From: STD2-102 sp964414205
GTDB taxonomy: Bacteria; Bacillota; Clostridia; Christensenellales; CAG-917
Reading direction: 5' to 3'
Assembly (NCBI GenBank): GCA_964414205.1
Contig: CAYPVP010000030.1
Location: 1-16,710 of the forward strand
Length of the DNA: 16,710 nt
The notes under the pieces were generated by a model. It did no database searches and had not been told where the DNA came from. It was given only the letters and a program-made list of their open reading frames with translations. This document shows, in pieces, positions 1 through 6,578 of this stretch (position 1 is its first letter; every line of letters begins with the position of its first letter). The translations under genes and the position numbers were made by a program.

Positions 1-249
1 ATTCAATTTTTGCAAACTACAATTTATAGAATTTTCTAATTGTTTTTTCTCTTCTAACAACTGGGAAAAATCTTCATTGTCAATTTCTTTTTTTGCAATT
101 TCTAATTCCAATTTTTTCAATTTGAAATCTTCACCTTTCAGACTTGGATGTTGAAAAACAGCATTTTCAAAATTGAATGCTTGGTTTTCTGCTTGAAGTT
201 TTCTTTTTGAAAGTATTCCGTTTACAATTTCAATATATCTCGTTTGCAT
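1..249 (-). CDS. DnaC/DnaI-like helicase loader, N-terminal part (runs off the window)
   Basis: Only the first 83 codons are present and the frame is still open at base 1. The product begins MQTRYIEIVNGILSKRK and continues as a charged, helical, coiled-coil-like stretch rich in Lys and Glu. That resembles the N-terminal region of the DnaC/DnaI-type ATP-binding helicase loaders usually encoded directly after a DnaD-domain gene in Clostridia. The AAA+ ATPase part, with Walker A and B, would lie beyond the window, so the call rests on the N-terminal character and on context. The start is ATG at 247-249, with AGGAG at 255-259 overlapping the stop codon of the upstream dnaD-like gene. The gap is 8 nt, so the two are almost certainly co-transcribed and translationally coupled. 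The expected role is loading the replicative helicase DnaB onto DNA together with the DnaD protein. Confidence 0.7.
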   Translation of the reverse strand, partial: MQTRYIEIVNGILSKRKLQAENQAFNFENAVFQHPSLKGEDFKLKKLELEIAKKEIDNEDFSQLLEEKKQLENSINCSLQKLN

Positions 250-257
250 ATTTTCTC

Positions 258-1700
258 CTATTTATCAAAAGCATCATAGTCTTCAAAGATTGAAGCCAAA
301 TCTTCTTGGGTATATTCTCTTTGTCGTAATACGGCAGGGTTTTGTTTTGGTTGATATTTGGTGTTTTGGCTTGGAGTTGTTTGCAATTTTGCTTGTTGCA
401 AAGTTGTGATGCCTTGGTTTTTCCAACTCTCCAAAAGTTGTGTCATGTATGGAATTGGATAGGCTCGTTGTGAAGAACATTCTGCTGCATACAAAATGAG
501 TTCCAGAGAAAATCCCCAAGTTGCACTCCAAAGTTTGAAACTTTCTCTGTCGTTGTTGGTGACATTTCTTGTTCGACCTGTTTTTTCGATGATTTTTTTG
601 ATTGTTTCATCATGTGCAAGTTGTTGTTGAATGTAATTCTCAATGCTCTTTTTAGAGATTATGCCGTTTGCAAAAAAGTTTTGCAAACGCTTGTCAACTC
701 CGTCCAAAGTTTTTATGTTTGCCTTGAAGCACATGTTTGCGACAAGCAACAATGATTCTTCTTCAAAACCTTTTTCGCTCCATGGAATGGTGTAGGTTTC
801 AATGATGTGTTCCATGCTTTCATAGTAGACACCAATGGTTTTGTTGATTTTGATTGCAATCTCTCGCATTTTTGACATATGGTTTTCGTAGTCTTTCATT
901 TCTACTTCTGTAAAAATGTTCTTTCTGAAATAGTCATCAAGGGTTGAATCAAGTTTTTTGAAAGTTTTGATTTTGTTGATTTTGATTGCTGACAAAACTG
1001 CCACAAGTTCAAATCCCCAACTTTTTGTCCATTTGACAAGCATTTGTTTTTCATCAAGGTCTGCGCCACCTTTTCTTCCAAGACTTTTGAGAACCAATCG
1101 CATGGAGTCGGTTTGTGCTTCATAGTCATTGAGTTTGTCTTCGACATCTTCAATTGTTTTCACTCCATTTTTTGCCCAATCTCTTGCGACAGCCAAAACA
1201 TAGGGATAGCGCACATTTGCACCTTTTTGGTCAATGCAAAATTTTGCAATCATCAAAACTGCATCTTGGTCAATTTTGTATTGCTCAAAAAACAAGTAGT
1301 ATTCATTGAGTTCATTTGGCAAAAGTTGTCTTTCGGGATAGAGAGATTGCAATGCTTGGTTGAAATCAAAATATTTTTCGGCTTTGAATTTTCTTGGAGG
1401 TTGATTGCCATTTTTCATTGATAGATATTTTACTTCCAAAGGGCGAGTTGTCAAAATCGAAACAAGTCCACAATCTTGCCAATAGGCATAAATTTCAACG
1501 ATTTTGTCTTCTGAAATGTCAAGCACTGTCGCCATGTCTGAAAGTGAGCCTTCATCAGCATGGTTTACGGCTTGATATAAACCATACAAATAGACCTTGA
1601 TTTGTTCAAGGTTTGCATCGGGCATAAATTCAATGATGAACTTGTTGTCAACCAAAGTGAAAGTGTTCATCAAAAAATCACTTGAAAATTTCAAAAGCAT
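258..1700 (-). CDS. DnaD/DnaB_2-domain replication initiation protein with about four repeat units
   Basis: A 480-aa cytoplasmic protein of the DnaD/DnaB(Gram-positive) primosome family, which remodels origin DNA and helps recruit the helicase loader. The N-terminal ~90 residues look like the family's winged-helix domain. DnaD-type helical units follow at about 128-193, 221-271, 297-357 and 388-440. Units 1 and 4 carry the family's Tyr...Trp...Gly-Val/Ile-Thr ending (YPYVLAVARDWAKNGVKT; YMTQLLESWKNQGITT). Units 2 and 4 open with W-x3-WGF. Units 2 and 3 share an IKT(F/L)-x2-(L/V)D pattern. The C-terminus (REYTQEDLASIFEDYDAF) is the short acidic tail typical of the family. The protein is longer than the usual two-unit form. 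The start at 1700 is supported by GAGGT at 1705-1709; an internal Met at residue 11 has no ribosome site. It pairs with the downstream helicase-loader gene. Confidence 0.85.
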   Translation of the reverse strand: MLLKFSSDFLMNTFTLVDNKFIIEFMPDANLEQIKVYLYGLYQAVNHADEGSLSDMATVLDISEDKIVEIYAYWQDCGLVSILTTRPLEVKYLSMKNGNQPPRKFKAEKYFDFNQALQSLYPERQLLPNELNEYYLFFEQYKIDQDAVLMIAKFCIDQKGANVRYPYVLAVARDWAKNGVKTIEDVEDKLNDYEAQTDSMRLVLKSLGRKGGADLDEKQMLVKWTKSWGFELVAVLSAIKINKIKTFKKLDSTLDDYFRKNIFTEVEMKDYENHMSKMREIAIKINKTIGVYYESMEHIIETYTIPWSEKGFEEESLLLVANMCFKANIKTLDGVDKRLQNFFANGIISKKSIENYIQQQLAHDETIKKIIEKTGRTRNVTNNDRESFKLWSATWGFSLELILYAAECSSQRAYPIPYMTQLLESWKNQGITTLQQAKLQTTPSQNTKYQPKQNPAVLRQREYTQEDLASIFEDYDAFDK

Positions 1701-1825
1701 AGCAACCTCACATATTATTTTAAACTATCTTTTAATATAACATAAATACGATTCAAAATAAAGCAATAAAAAATATAAATCACGTAACAAAAACAAGTAA
1801 CAAAAAAAAATTAAAAAAATATAAT

Positions 1826-1888
1826 AGTTTAGTTGACTTAACTTTAAAACGGTGATACAATTTGATAAAAGTTAAAGATATTAAACTT
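1826..1888. promoter_or_regulatory. Two operator-like palindromes flanking the feo promoter
   Basis: AGTTtAGTtgACTtAACT (1826-1843) overlaps the -35 box and matches its own reverse complement at 14 of 18 positions. AAGTTaAAgATaTTaAACTT (1869-1888) covers the presumed start site and matches at 16 of 20. A perfect 8-bp inverted pair, TTAACTTT (1838-1845) and AAAGTTAA (1868-1875), brackets the -10. All share an AGTT(t)AA half-site. feo operons are normally iron-repressed by Fur or DtxR-type regulators, so this is probably the iron operator, but neither classical consensus is matched exactly. Confidence 0.5.
1833..1861 (+). promoter_or_regulatory. Sigma-A promoter of the feo operon
   Basis: TTGACT (1833-1838) and TACAAT (1856-1861) are separated by exactly 17 bp, with an A-rich UP-element-like tract at 1801-1824. 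Transcription would start near 1868, about 93 nt before the feoA ATG. It is the only well-formed plus-strand promoter in the 260-nt gap between the divergent dnaD-like and feo genes. For the minus-strand dnaD-like gene I found no convincing promoter, only a weak TTGCTT/TATGTT pair near 1739-1766. Confidence 0.75.
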
Positions 1889-1914
1889 ATTGCGCGCAAA
1901 AATAAAAGTTTAAT
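1880..1914 (+). promoter_or_regulatory. Nested inverted repeat in the feo leader
   Basis: ATTAAACTT (1880-1888) and AAGTTTAAT (1906-1914) are perfect complements and enclose a 17-nt loop that contains the perfect palindrome TTGCGCGCAA (1890-1899). In the transcript this would lie at roughly +13 to +47. It could be a third regulator site or an RNA hairpin. It has no U-run and is not a terminator. Confidence 0.4.
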
Positions 1915-1960
1915 TGGAACAAAACATTTCAAAGAAATGGTTTTGAAGGAGGAGTAGATT

Positions 1961-2170
1961 ATGCCGTTGTTTATGGCCCCTTTGGGAAAAGACGTTACGA
2001 TTGTAAAGATTGCAACAGATGAAAAAACAAAAAAACACTTGGAAAGTTTGGGCATTACAATCAATTCAAAAATCAAAGTGTTGTCATCGGCAGGAAACGT
2101 GATTTGCATGGTCAAAGACGGCAGACTTGCTCTTGACAAAAACATGGCAATCAAAATTTTGGTAGCCTAA
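1961..2170 (+). CDS. feoA: FeoA-type ferrous iron transport accessory protein (first copy)
   Basis: A 69-aa small soluble protein of the FeoA/SH3-like family. It works at the cytoplasmic face with the FeoB permease and probably modulates its GTPase or complex assembly. The sequence shows the FeoA pattern of a short helix with LESLGI (the family's L-x-x-LGI/MGI turn) followed by beta-strands (INSKIKVLSSAGNVICMVKDGRLALD) and a C-terminal AIKILV strand. It is slightly shorter at the N-terminus than the second copy. The start is the ATG at 1961, with a very strong site AAGGAGGAG at 1946-1954. It is first in a tight operon: the next gene begins 10 nt after the stop, and AAGGAG (2169-2174) overlaps this gene's stop. 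Two FeoA proteins before FeoB is common in Clostridia. Assignment by pattern and context is firm; the division of labour between the copies is unknown. Confidence 0.88.
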   Translation: MPLFMAPLGKDVTIVKIATDEKTKKHLESLGITINSKIKVLSSAGNVICMVKDGRLALDKNMAIKILVA

Positions 2171-2180
2171 GGAGTATAAA

Positions 2181-2414
2181 ATGAAAAAATTGTTATCTGA
2201 TTTTCAGATTGGAGAACAAGGCAAAATTGTGCTTGTTGCAGGTGAAGGAAGAATTAGGCGACGATTGTTTGATATGGGAGTTACGCCAGGTGCAAGTGTT
2301 TTGATGAAAAAGAAAGCACCACTTGGTGACCCAATTGAAATTTCAATTCGTGGCTATGAACTTACGCTCAGAAAAGATGAAGCGAAAGTTGTTGAAATGG
2401 AGGTTGAAAACTGA
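2181..2414 (+). CDS. feoA: FeoA-type ferrous iron transport accessory protein (second copy)
   Basis: A 77-aa FeoA/SH3-like protein. It shows the core family motifs RRRLFDMGVTPG and a G(D)PIEISIRGYELTLRKDEA segment, which in FeoA form the beta-barrel thought to contact FeoB. It resembles canonical FeoA more closely than the first copy does. The ribosome site is AAGGAG at 2169-2174. Its TGA stop overlaps the feoB ATG by one base (2414), and the feoB ribosome site GGAGG (2399-2403) lies inside this gene, so FeoA2 and FeoB are translationally coupled and probably made in fixed ratio. Confidence 0.93.
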   Translation: MKKLLSDFQIGEQGKIVLVAGEGRIRRRLFDMGVTPGASVLMKKKAPLGDPIEISIRGYELTLRKDEAKVVEMEVEN

Positions 2415-4795
2415 TGAAAAAATTTGCACTTGCAGGCAACCCAAACTGTGGAAAAACAACACTTTTCAACAGTTTGACAGGTTCAACTGCTCATGTTGGA
2501 AACTGGCCAGGTGTCACGGTTGACAAAAAAGAAGGGGTTTACAAAAAAAGCAAAGAAAATGTTTCTATTGTGGACTTGCCAGGAATTTATAGTTTGTCGC
2601 CATACACTCCCGAAGAAGTGATTTCAAGAAAATACATATTGGAAGAAAAACCTGATTGTGTCATCAACATTGTTGATGCAACAAACCTTGAAAGAAACTT
2701 GTATCTTACAACTCAAATCATGGAAATTGATGTTCCGATGGTTGTTGCGCTCAACATGATTGACGTTGTCGAAAAAAACGGCGACAGTTTGGATGCAAAA
2801 AAACTTGAAAAAGAAATTGGTGTTCCTGTTGTTGTCATCTCTGCTTTGAAAGAAAAGGGACTTGAAGAATTGATGGAAAAAGCAATTTCGACAGCAGAAA
2901 ATTCTCGAAAAGGAACAACTGTTTTGGAAGGCACTCCGATTGCACATTTGATTGGAGATGTAAAAATTGCTCTTGAAGGACAAGAAGTCGAAAATCCACT
3001 CTTTCACGCAATCAAACTTGTGGAACTTGATGAACTTGAAGTTGCTGACCACAAAAACACAGTTCCGATGATTGATGCCTTCAAAACTACTTTTAAAGAT
3101 GAAACATTTGGAAGTGATTTTGAAGCAATCGTTGCAGACAGCAGATACAAATATATCTCATGCAACTATTCGTCTGCCTATACAAAGAAACCCCAAGAAG
3201 ATTTTGTCGTTGACTATGATGAAAACGACAAAAAGGCGAAAAGAAAAGCATTGCGCAAAGCAAAATATGCTGGACTTTCAAAATCGGACAGAGCAGACAG
3301 AGTTCTGACTCACAGGTTTTGGGGAATTCCTATTTTCTTGTTGATTATGTTCGCCATTTTCCATTTGACTTTTAGTGAAAACTTTTTGGGAATTGGTTTT
3401 GCAAAATCAATGAGCGAATTTGTGACATTGGATGGAACAGCGTTTAAGGGTGTGTTTGGAGAAGGTGGAATCAACTCTCCTGGTGTCATTCTTCAAAAAT
3501 TGATGGGCTTGCTGACGGACACAATCATTGGCTCAACCAACAAAGCAATGGTTGCAGGAGGCTGTGCAGAATGGTCAATCGGACTTGTTTGTGATGGTAT
3601 TTTTGCAGGACTTGCAGGTGTTCTTTCATTCTTGCCACAAATCTTGTTGTTGTTCTTGTTCTTCTCAATTTTGGAAGACAGTGGCTATATGGCTCGTGTG
3701 GCTTTCATTCTTGACAGAATTTTCCGTCGCTTTGGAGTTTCGGGCAGAGCATTTATGCCAATGATTATGGGCTTTGGATGTTCAGTTCCTGCAATGATAA
3801 ATACAAGAACTTTGGCTGATGAAAAAGAAAGAACTGCAACTGTTAGAGTCATTCCATTTTTCAGTTGTGGTGCAAAATTGCCAATTTTGACTGCAATTAC
3901 TGGTGCATTGCTTCCTGCTTTTGGCATCGGAAACGGTGGTGCTATCACTTTTGGAATGTATATGATTGGAATTGTTGTCGCAATTTGTTCGCTTTTGTTG
4001 ATGAGAAACACAACAATGAAAGGAGAAACCCCTCCATTCATCATGGAATTGCCACAATATCGTTTGCCTCAATTCAAAAGTTTGATGCTCCACTTGTGGG
4101 ACAAACTCAAACATTTTGTCAAAAAAGCATTCACAATCATTTTGGCATCAACCATTGCAATTTGGTTTGTAAGCCACTTTACTTGGAGTTGGCAATTTGT
4201 AAGTGATGAATTGATGAACACTAGCATTTTGGCTGGAATCGGTCAGTTGATTCAACCATTGTTCACTCCACTAGGATTTGGTTCGCAACTTGGCGAATGG
4301 GGCTGGGTGTTTGCAGTTGCTGCTATTTCTGGTCTTATCGCAAAAGAAAATGTCATCGCAATTTTCGCTGTTCTTGCAGGTTGCATTGCAAACGCAGGAA
4401 TTGTCCCTGGACTTGTCATTCCTGCCGAAGGATTTGGTGAAATTGAATCTGTTGTTGCTATGATAAGTGCAACTGGAATAAGTGTTGCAGGACTCATTGC
4501 ATACATTGTGTTCAACATGACAACAATTCCTTGTTTCGCTGCTGTTGCAACGGCAAAAGGTGAACTTCCAACAAAGAAATCGTATCGCAACACATTGTTG
4601 TTCTGGATTTTGGCATCATATTTTGTTAGCATGATGATTTATTTGATTGGTGCTTGGTGGTGGACATGTTTCATCTTCTTGGCTCTTGCAGGAATTTCAA
4701 CCACTTTCATTGTGCTGAACAACAAAGGAATTTTGAAATTTGAAGACATCAAGTCAAAATTGAAAATCAAAAAGAAAATTAAAATCAAAAAATAA
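2414..4795 (+). CDS. feoB: Ferrous iron transport protein B (GTPase-coupled Fe(II) permease)
   Basis: A 793-aa inner-membrane Fe(II) importer. The N-terminal G domain has G1 GNPNCGKTT (8-16), a G2 Thr in WPGVTVDKK (about 35), G3 DLPG (54-57), G4 NMID (114-117) and G5 SALKEKG (about 143-149). A helical GDI-like region follows to about 250. A very charged Lys/Arg/Asp/Glu linker (about 257-298) then leads to the membrane domain from about 302. This carries the conserved gate segments EDSGYMARVAFILDR (421-435), GFGCSVPA (453-460) and PFFSCGAKLP (481-490), each with the family's conserved residues. The C-terminus is a Lys-rich tail. It is long for the family because of the linker and loops near 335-360. 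Transport depends on G-domain nucleotide cycling. It sits in feoA-feoA-feoB order and is followed 12 nt later by the FeoB-associated Cys-rich gene. Confidence 0.97.
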   Translation: MKKFALAGNPNCGKTTLFNSLTGSTAHVGNWPGVTVDKKEGVYKKSKENVSIVDLPGIYSLSPYTPEEVISRKYILEEKPDCVINIVDATNLERNLYLTTQIMEIDVPMVVALNMIDVVEKNGDSLDAKKLEKEIGVPVVVISALKEKGLEELMEKAISTAENSRKGTTVLEGTPIAHLIGDVKIALEGQEVENPLFHAIKLVELDELEVADHKNTVPMIDAFKTTFKDETFGSDFEAIVADSRYKYISCNYSSAYTKKPQEDFVVDYDENDKKAKRKALRKAKYAGLSKSDRADRVLTHRFWGIPIFLLIMFAIFHLTFSENFLGIGFAKSMSEFVTLDGTAFKGVFGEGGINSPGVILQKLMGLLTDTIIGSTNKAMVAGGCAEWSIGLVCDGIFAGLAGVLSFLPQILLLFLFFSILEDSGYMARVAFILDRIFRRFGVSGRAFMPMIMGFGCSVPAMINTRTLADEKERTATVRVIPFFSCGAKLPILTAITGALLPAFGIGNGGAITFGMYMIGIVVAICSLLLMRNTTMKGETPPFIMELPQYRLPQFKSLMLHLWDKLKHFVKKAFTIILASTIAIWFVSHFTWSWQFVSDELMNTSILAGIGQLIQPLFTPLGFGSQLGEWGWVFAVAAISGLIAKENVIAIFAVLAGCIANAGIVPGLVIPAEGFGEIESVVAMISATGISVAGLIAYIVFNMTTIPCFAAVATAKGELPTKKSYRNTLLFWILASYFVSMMIYLIGAWWWTCFIFLALAGISTTFIVLNNKGILKFEDIKSKLKIKKKIKIKK

Positions 4796-4807
4796 GGAGA
4801 AGAAAAG

Positions 4808-4984
4808 ATGAACATCGCAGAGATTTGCATTGTTGTTGCAGTTGTTGTGTTTATGCTGGCTGTTGGATTTGGAAAACTTTTGCAAAAGAAGAAGCAAAAA
4901 AAATCGGGATGCAGTGGTGGTTGTGGAAGTTGTCCATATTCATCAAGTTGTTCATCCAATGCTCCCTCGCAAAAGAAAAAGTAA
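4808..4984 (+). CDS. FeoB-associated Cys-rich membrane protein
   Basis: A 58-aa protein starting MNIAEICIVVAVVVFMLAVG. One N-terminal membrane helix (about 5-22) is followed by a basic patch (KKKQKK) and a Cys cluster CSGGCGSCP...CS with four Cys at residues 35, 39, 42 and 48, then a Lys-rich end. This is the layout of the short FeoB-associated Cys-rich membrane proteins found after feoB in Firmicutes, proposed to bind iron or take the place of FeoC; their biochemical role is not established. AAGGAG (4794-4799), immediately after the feoB stop, is the ribosome site. The stop at 4982-4984 follows an A-rich GAAAAAG, and the -1 frame stays open to 5088 (reported separately). Confidence 0.88.
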   Translation: MNIAEICIVVAVVVFMLAVGFGKLLQKKKQKKSGCSGGCGSCPYSSSCSSNAPSQKKK

Positions 4985-5088
4985 CAGCAGTAAAAGAAAA
5001 AAACGATTTGACTGATAGTATTGCACGAAAAAAAATTCAGAAAGAATGCTATGAATTGTTTGTGCAAAAAATGTTTGGTAGTGATTGA
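4985..5088 (+). other. Open -1 frame continuing past the Cys-rich gene (possible extension or decayed reading frame)
   Basis: In the -1 frame relative to 4808-4984, codons from 4981 to the TGA at 5086-5088 read VTAVKEKNDLTDSIARKK and end CYELFVQKMFGSD. Codon choice (AAA, GAA, TTG, TGC TAT GAA) resembles the real genes here. It has no start codon with a ribosome site of its own. It could be a frameshifted C-terminal extension, a remnant of a lost gene, or chance. Confidence 0.2.
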
Positions 5089-5192
5089 AAACTCAAACAA
5101 AAAAATCAGTAAAAGAAATTTTAGAATGAAGCATTCATAAAAAGTTAACAATGAGTCTTATACCTCTCACTGATGATCTCATTGCCATATGC

Positions 5193-5218
5193 AAAAAGGA
5201 GCAAATTTGCTCCTTTTT
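5193..5218. terminator. Bidirectional intrinsic terminator between feo and queT
   Basis: A perfect 26-bp palindrome with core GGAGCAAATTTGCTCC (5198-5213) is flanked by A5 on the left and T5 on the right, with a run of six T from 5214. Read on either strand it gives a G/C-containing hairpin followed by U residues. It therefore can end the feo transcript from the left and the convergent queT transcript from the right (queT stop at 5240). Confidence 0.9.
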
Positions 5219-5239
5219 TGCTATAAATTTTGTGATGTT

Positions 5240-5827
5240 TTACTTTCTAATTATAATTGTGTTTTCAATTATTGCTTTGTCAAACGGAATTGTTGGTATT
5301 GCTTTTTTTGTAAAATTCCATTTTGTGCCACACAAAGGGTCAACTTCATTTGGCAATGCTTTTTTCAAAGCGTAGGCAAGTGGAAGACCAAGTCCATAGA
5401 TGATGACAGTTTGCGAAAACAAAATCAGTCCAAAATTCATTCCATACAGAAAGTCGGTTTTGTTGAGAACAAAAATCAATGGAACAATCAATGCGTTTAT
5501 TATGACAGGCGGAAATGATGCAAGTGGCAATCGTTTGCGAAGAAAATAGGTGCAAATTGAAGCGATGAGTGTTGCAAATGTTCCAAGCACCATGTCAAGA
5601 GCGCCAAACGGTGACAACACATTTGCGAGCAAACACCCGATTGTGATTCCCAAAATAGATTCTGGAAATAGTGCAGGCAAAACACAGAATGCTTCCGAAA
5701 AACGGAATTGAAATGGCCCGTAGGTTAGGGCTGGAACTGCAAATGAAAAAACAAAATAAAGTCCAGCAAGAACGCCAGCACGGGCAAGTTTTTTCAAAAT
5801 TTGAAAAGATGAAGTTTTTTTATTCAT
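5240..5827 (-). CDS. queT: QueT-family queuosine-precursor transporter
   Basis: A 195-aa integral membrane protein of the QueT family (COG4708), the substrate-binding S component of an ECF-type importer for queuosine precursors such as preQ1 or preQ0. Family hallmarks are visible: LTYGPFQFRFSEAFCVLPALFP (about 34-55, with RFSEA), then GITIGCLLANVLSPFGALDMVLG (60-82) and FPPVIINALIVPL (105-117). About five hydrophobic helices lie between residues 16 and 156. A hydrophilic C-terminal tail of about 35 residues (160-195) extends past the usual end. The start at 5825-5827 is chosen because GAGG (5834-5837) precedes it and a preQ1 riboswitch abuts it; the frame is open much further upstream but runs through the riboswitch and the divergent gene. 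The general ECF A/T components are not in the window. Confidence 0.92.
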   Translation of the reverse strand: MNKKTSSFQILKKLARAGVLAGLYFVFSFAVPALTYGPFQFRFSEAFCVLPALFPESILGITIGCLLANVLSPFGALDMVLGTFATLIASICTYFLRKRLPLASFPPVIINALIVPLIFVLNKTDFLYGMNFGLILFSQTVIIYGLGLPLAYALKKALPNEVDPLCGTKWNFTKKAIPTIPFDKAIIENTIIIRK

Positions 5828-5833
5828 AAAGTA

Positions 5834-5870
5834 CCTCGGTTTTTTTTCTTGATGGGTTGCCGACACCATC
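5834..5870 (-). promoter_or_regulatory. preQ1-I riboswitch controlling queT translation
   Basis: Read on the minus strand, P1 is GATGG (5870-5866) pairing with CCATC (5855-5851) around a 10-nt loop UGUCGGCAAC. An A-rich 11-nt tail (5850-5840) follows, then CCGAGG. The loop UCGG (5863-5860) pairs with CCGA (5839-5836) to form the H-type pseudoknot. Compared from memory with the Thermoanaerobacter tengcongensis preQ1-I aptamer, the 10-nt loop length and U6, C9, G11, A13, A14 and the ligand-reading C15 match. The 3' pseudoknot strand overlaps the queT site GAGG (5834-5837), so bound preQ1 should hide the ribosome site and shut off uptake. Confidence 0.87.
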
Positions 5871-5876
5871 GCAAAT

Positions 5877-5930
5877 ATGCTATCATAATTATAAACAGTT
5901 TGCAACATAATGAAAGTAAATGAATACAAT
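5877..5930. promoter_or_regulatory. Divergent promoter region, queT / flavin reductase
   Basis: The self-complementary TTGCAA (5900-5905) could serve as -35 in both directions. To the plus side TACAAT (5925-5930) lies 19 bp away. To the minus side TAGCAT (5882-5877) lies 17 bp away, and TATGAT (5887-5882) and TATAAT (5893-5888) are alternative -10 boxes. The assignment is tentative for each direction. Confidence 0.4.
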
Positions 5931-5990
5931 TTATGGTTGGCTGTTTTTCTGAAATCAAACGCAATATGTTGAAAAATTGGAGGATATAAA

Positions 5991-6461
5991 ATGATCGAAT
6001 TCAAAAATATGGAAAAATCATTGGAATCAATGCTGAATACGGGAGCATTTTTGACATCGGATGAAAATCCAATGACAATCAGTTGGGGAATGGTTGGTGT
6101 CATGTGGGGCAAAAAGATTGTTGTTGCTGTCGTTCGTGATTCTCGTTTTACAAAGACATTGATTGACCAAAATGGTGAATTTACATTGTCAATTCCAAAA
6201 CAAGGCGAAATGAAAGAACAACTGGCATTCTGTGGTTCAAAAAGTGGTAGAGATTGTGACAAATGGACTGAATGTGGAATGAAACAACAAGATTCTCAAA
6301 AGTTGAAATCAAAAGTTGTTGCAGGTTGTGAAAAATATTTTGAATGCAAAGTTTTGACAATGACAACAATGAATGGAGCAAATCTTGAAAACATTGAAAA
6401 ATGGTATGCAACAAACGACATGCACAATTTTTATTTTGCTGAAATCGTTGCTGAATATTGA
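5991..6461 (+). CDS. Flavin reductase-like (FMN-binding split-barrel) protein
   Basis: A 156-aa soluble protein of the flavin reductase-like/FMN-binding split-barrel family. The N-terminal half shows the typical pattern of a substrate-facing strand (GAFLTSDENPMTISWGMVGVMWGKKIVVAVVRDSRFT), in which MTISWG and VAVVRDSRFT correspond to flavin-binding strands, then EFTLSIP. The LAFCGSKSGRDCDKW motif (about 78-92) is characteristic of a clostridial subgroup. The physiological substrate is unknown; members reduce free flavins or use bound FMN for small-molecule reduction. GGAGG at 5979-5983 is the ribosome site. It is a single-gene unit between the divergent queT promoter and its own terminator at about 6542. 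Six Cys residues are present, mostly in the C-terminal half, but no clear Fe-S motif. Confidence 0.82.
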   Translation: MIEFKNMEKSLESMLNTGAFLTSDENPMTISWGMVGVMWGKKIVVAVVRDSRFTKTLIDQNGEFTLSIPKQGEMKEQLAFCGSKSGRDCDKWTECGMKQQDSQKLKSKVVAGCEKYFECKVLTMTTMNGANLENIEKWYATNDMHNFYFAEIVAEY

Positions 6462-6541
6462 TTGAACTGACATTTGAAAATTTGTCGTTTGTTTTGTGAT
6501 GCAAAAGATAAATTTTTTCAATTTAGTTTTGATTTTGAAAG

Positions 6542-6568
6542 AAAGACAGTCGCCAAGGCTGTTTTTTT
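6542..6568 (+). terminator. Intrinsic terminator after the flavin reductase gene
   Basis: Stem ACAGTC (6546-6551) pairs with GGCTGT (6557-6562, one G-U) around the loop GCCAA, extended by A/U pairs outward and followed by a run of seven T (6562-6568). It lies about 80 nt after the stop and upstream of the spoVT promoter. Confidence 0.8.
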
Positions 6569-6578
6569 GTTGCTTTTG

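Noticed and set aside
1044..1421. A 125-codon plus-strand frame inside the dnaD-like gene
   Set aside because: It is the antisense shadow of a well-supported gene and encodes Phe/Cys-rich sequence typical of such shadows.
1780..2154. A 124-codon minus-strand frame across the feo promoter and feoA
   Set aside because: It is antisense to feoA and explained by it; the remaining part reads AT-rich intergenic DNA, and it lacks a ribosome site.
5828..6262. A longer in-frame N-terminus for QueT (open frame up to 6262)
   Set aside because: It would run through the riboswitch, the promoter and the divergent flavin reductase gene, and encodes no family-like sequence. The ATG at 5825-5827 has a ribosome site and matches QueT.
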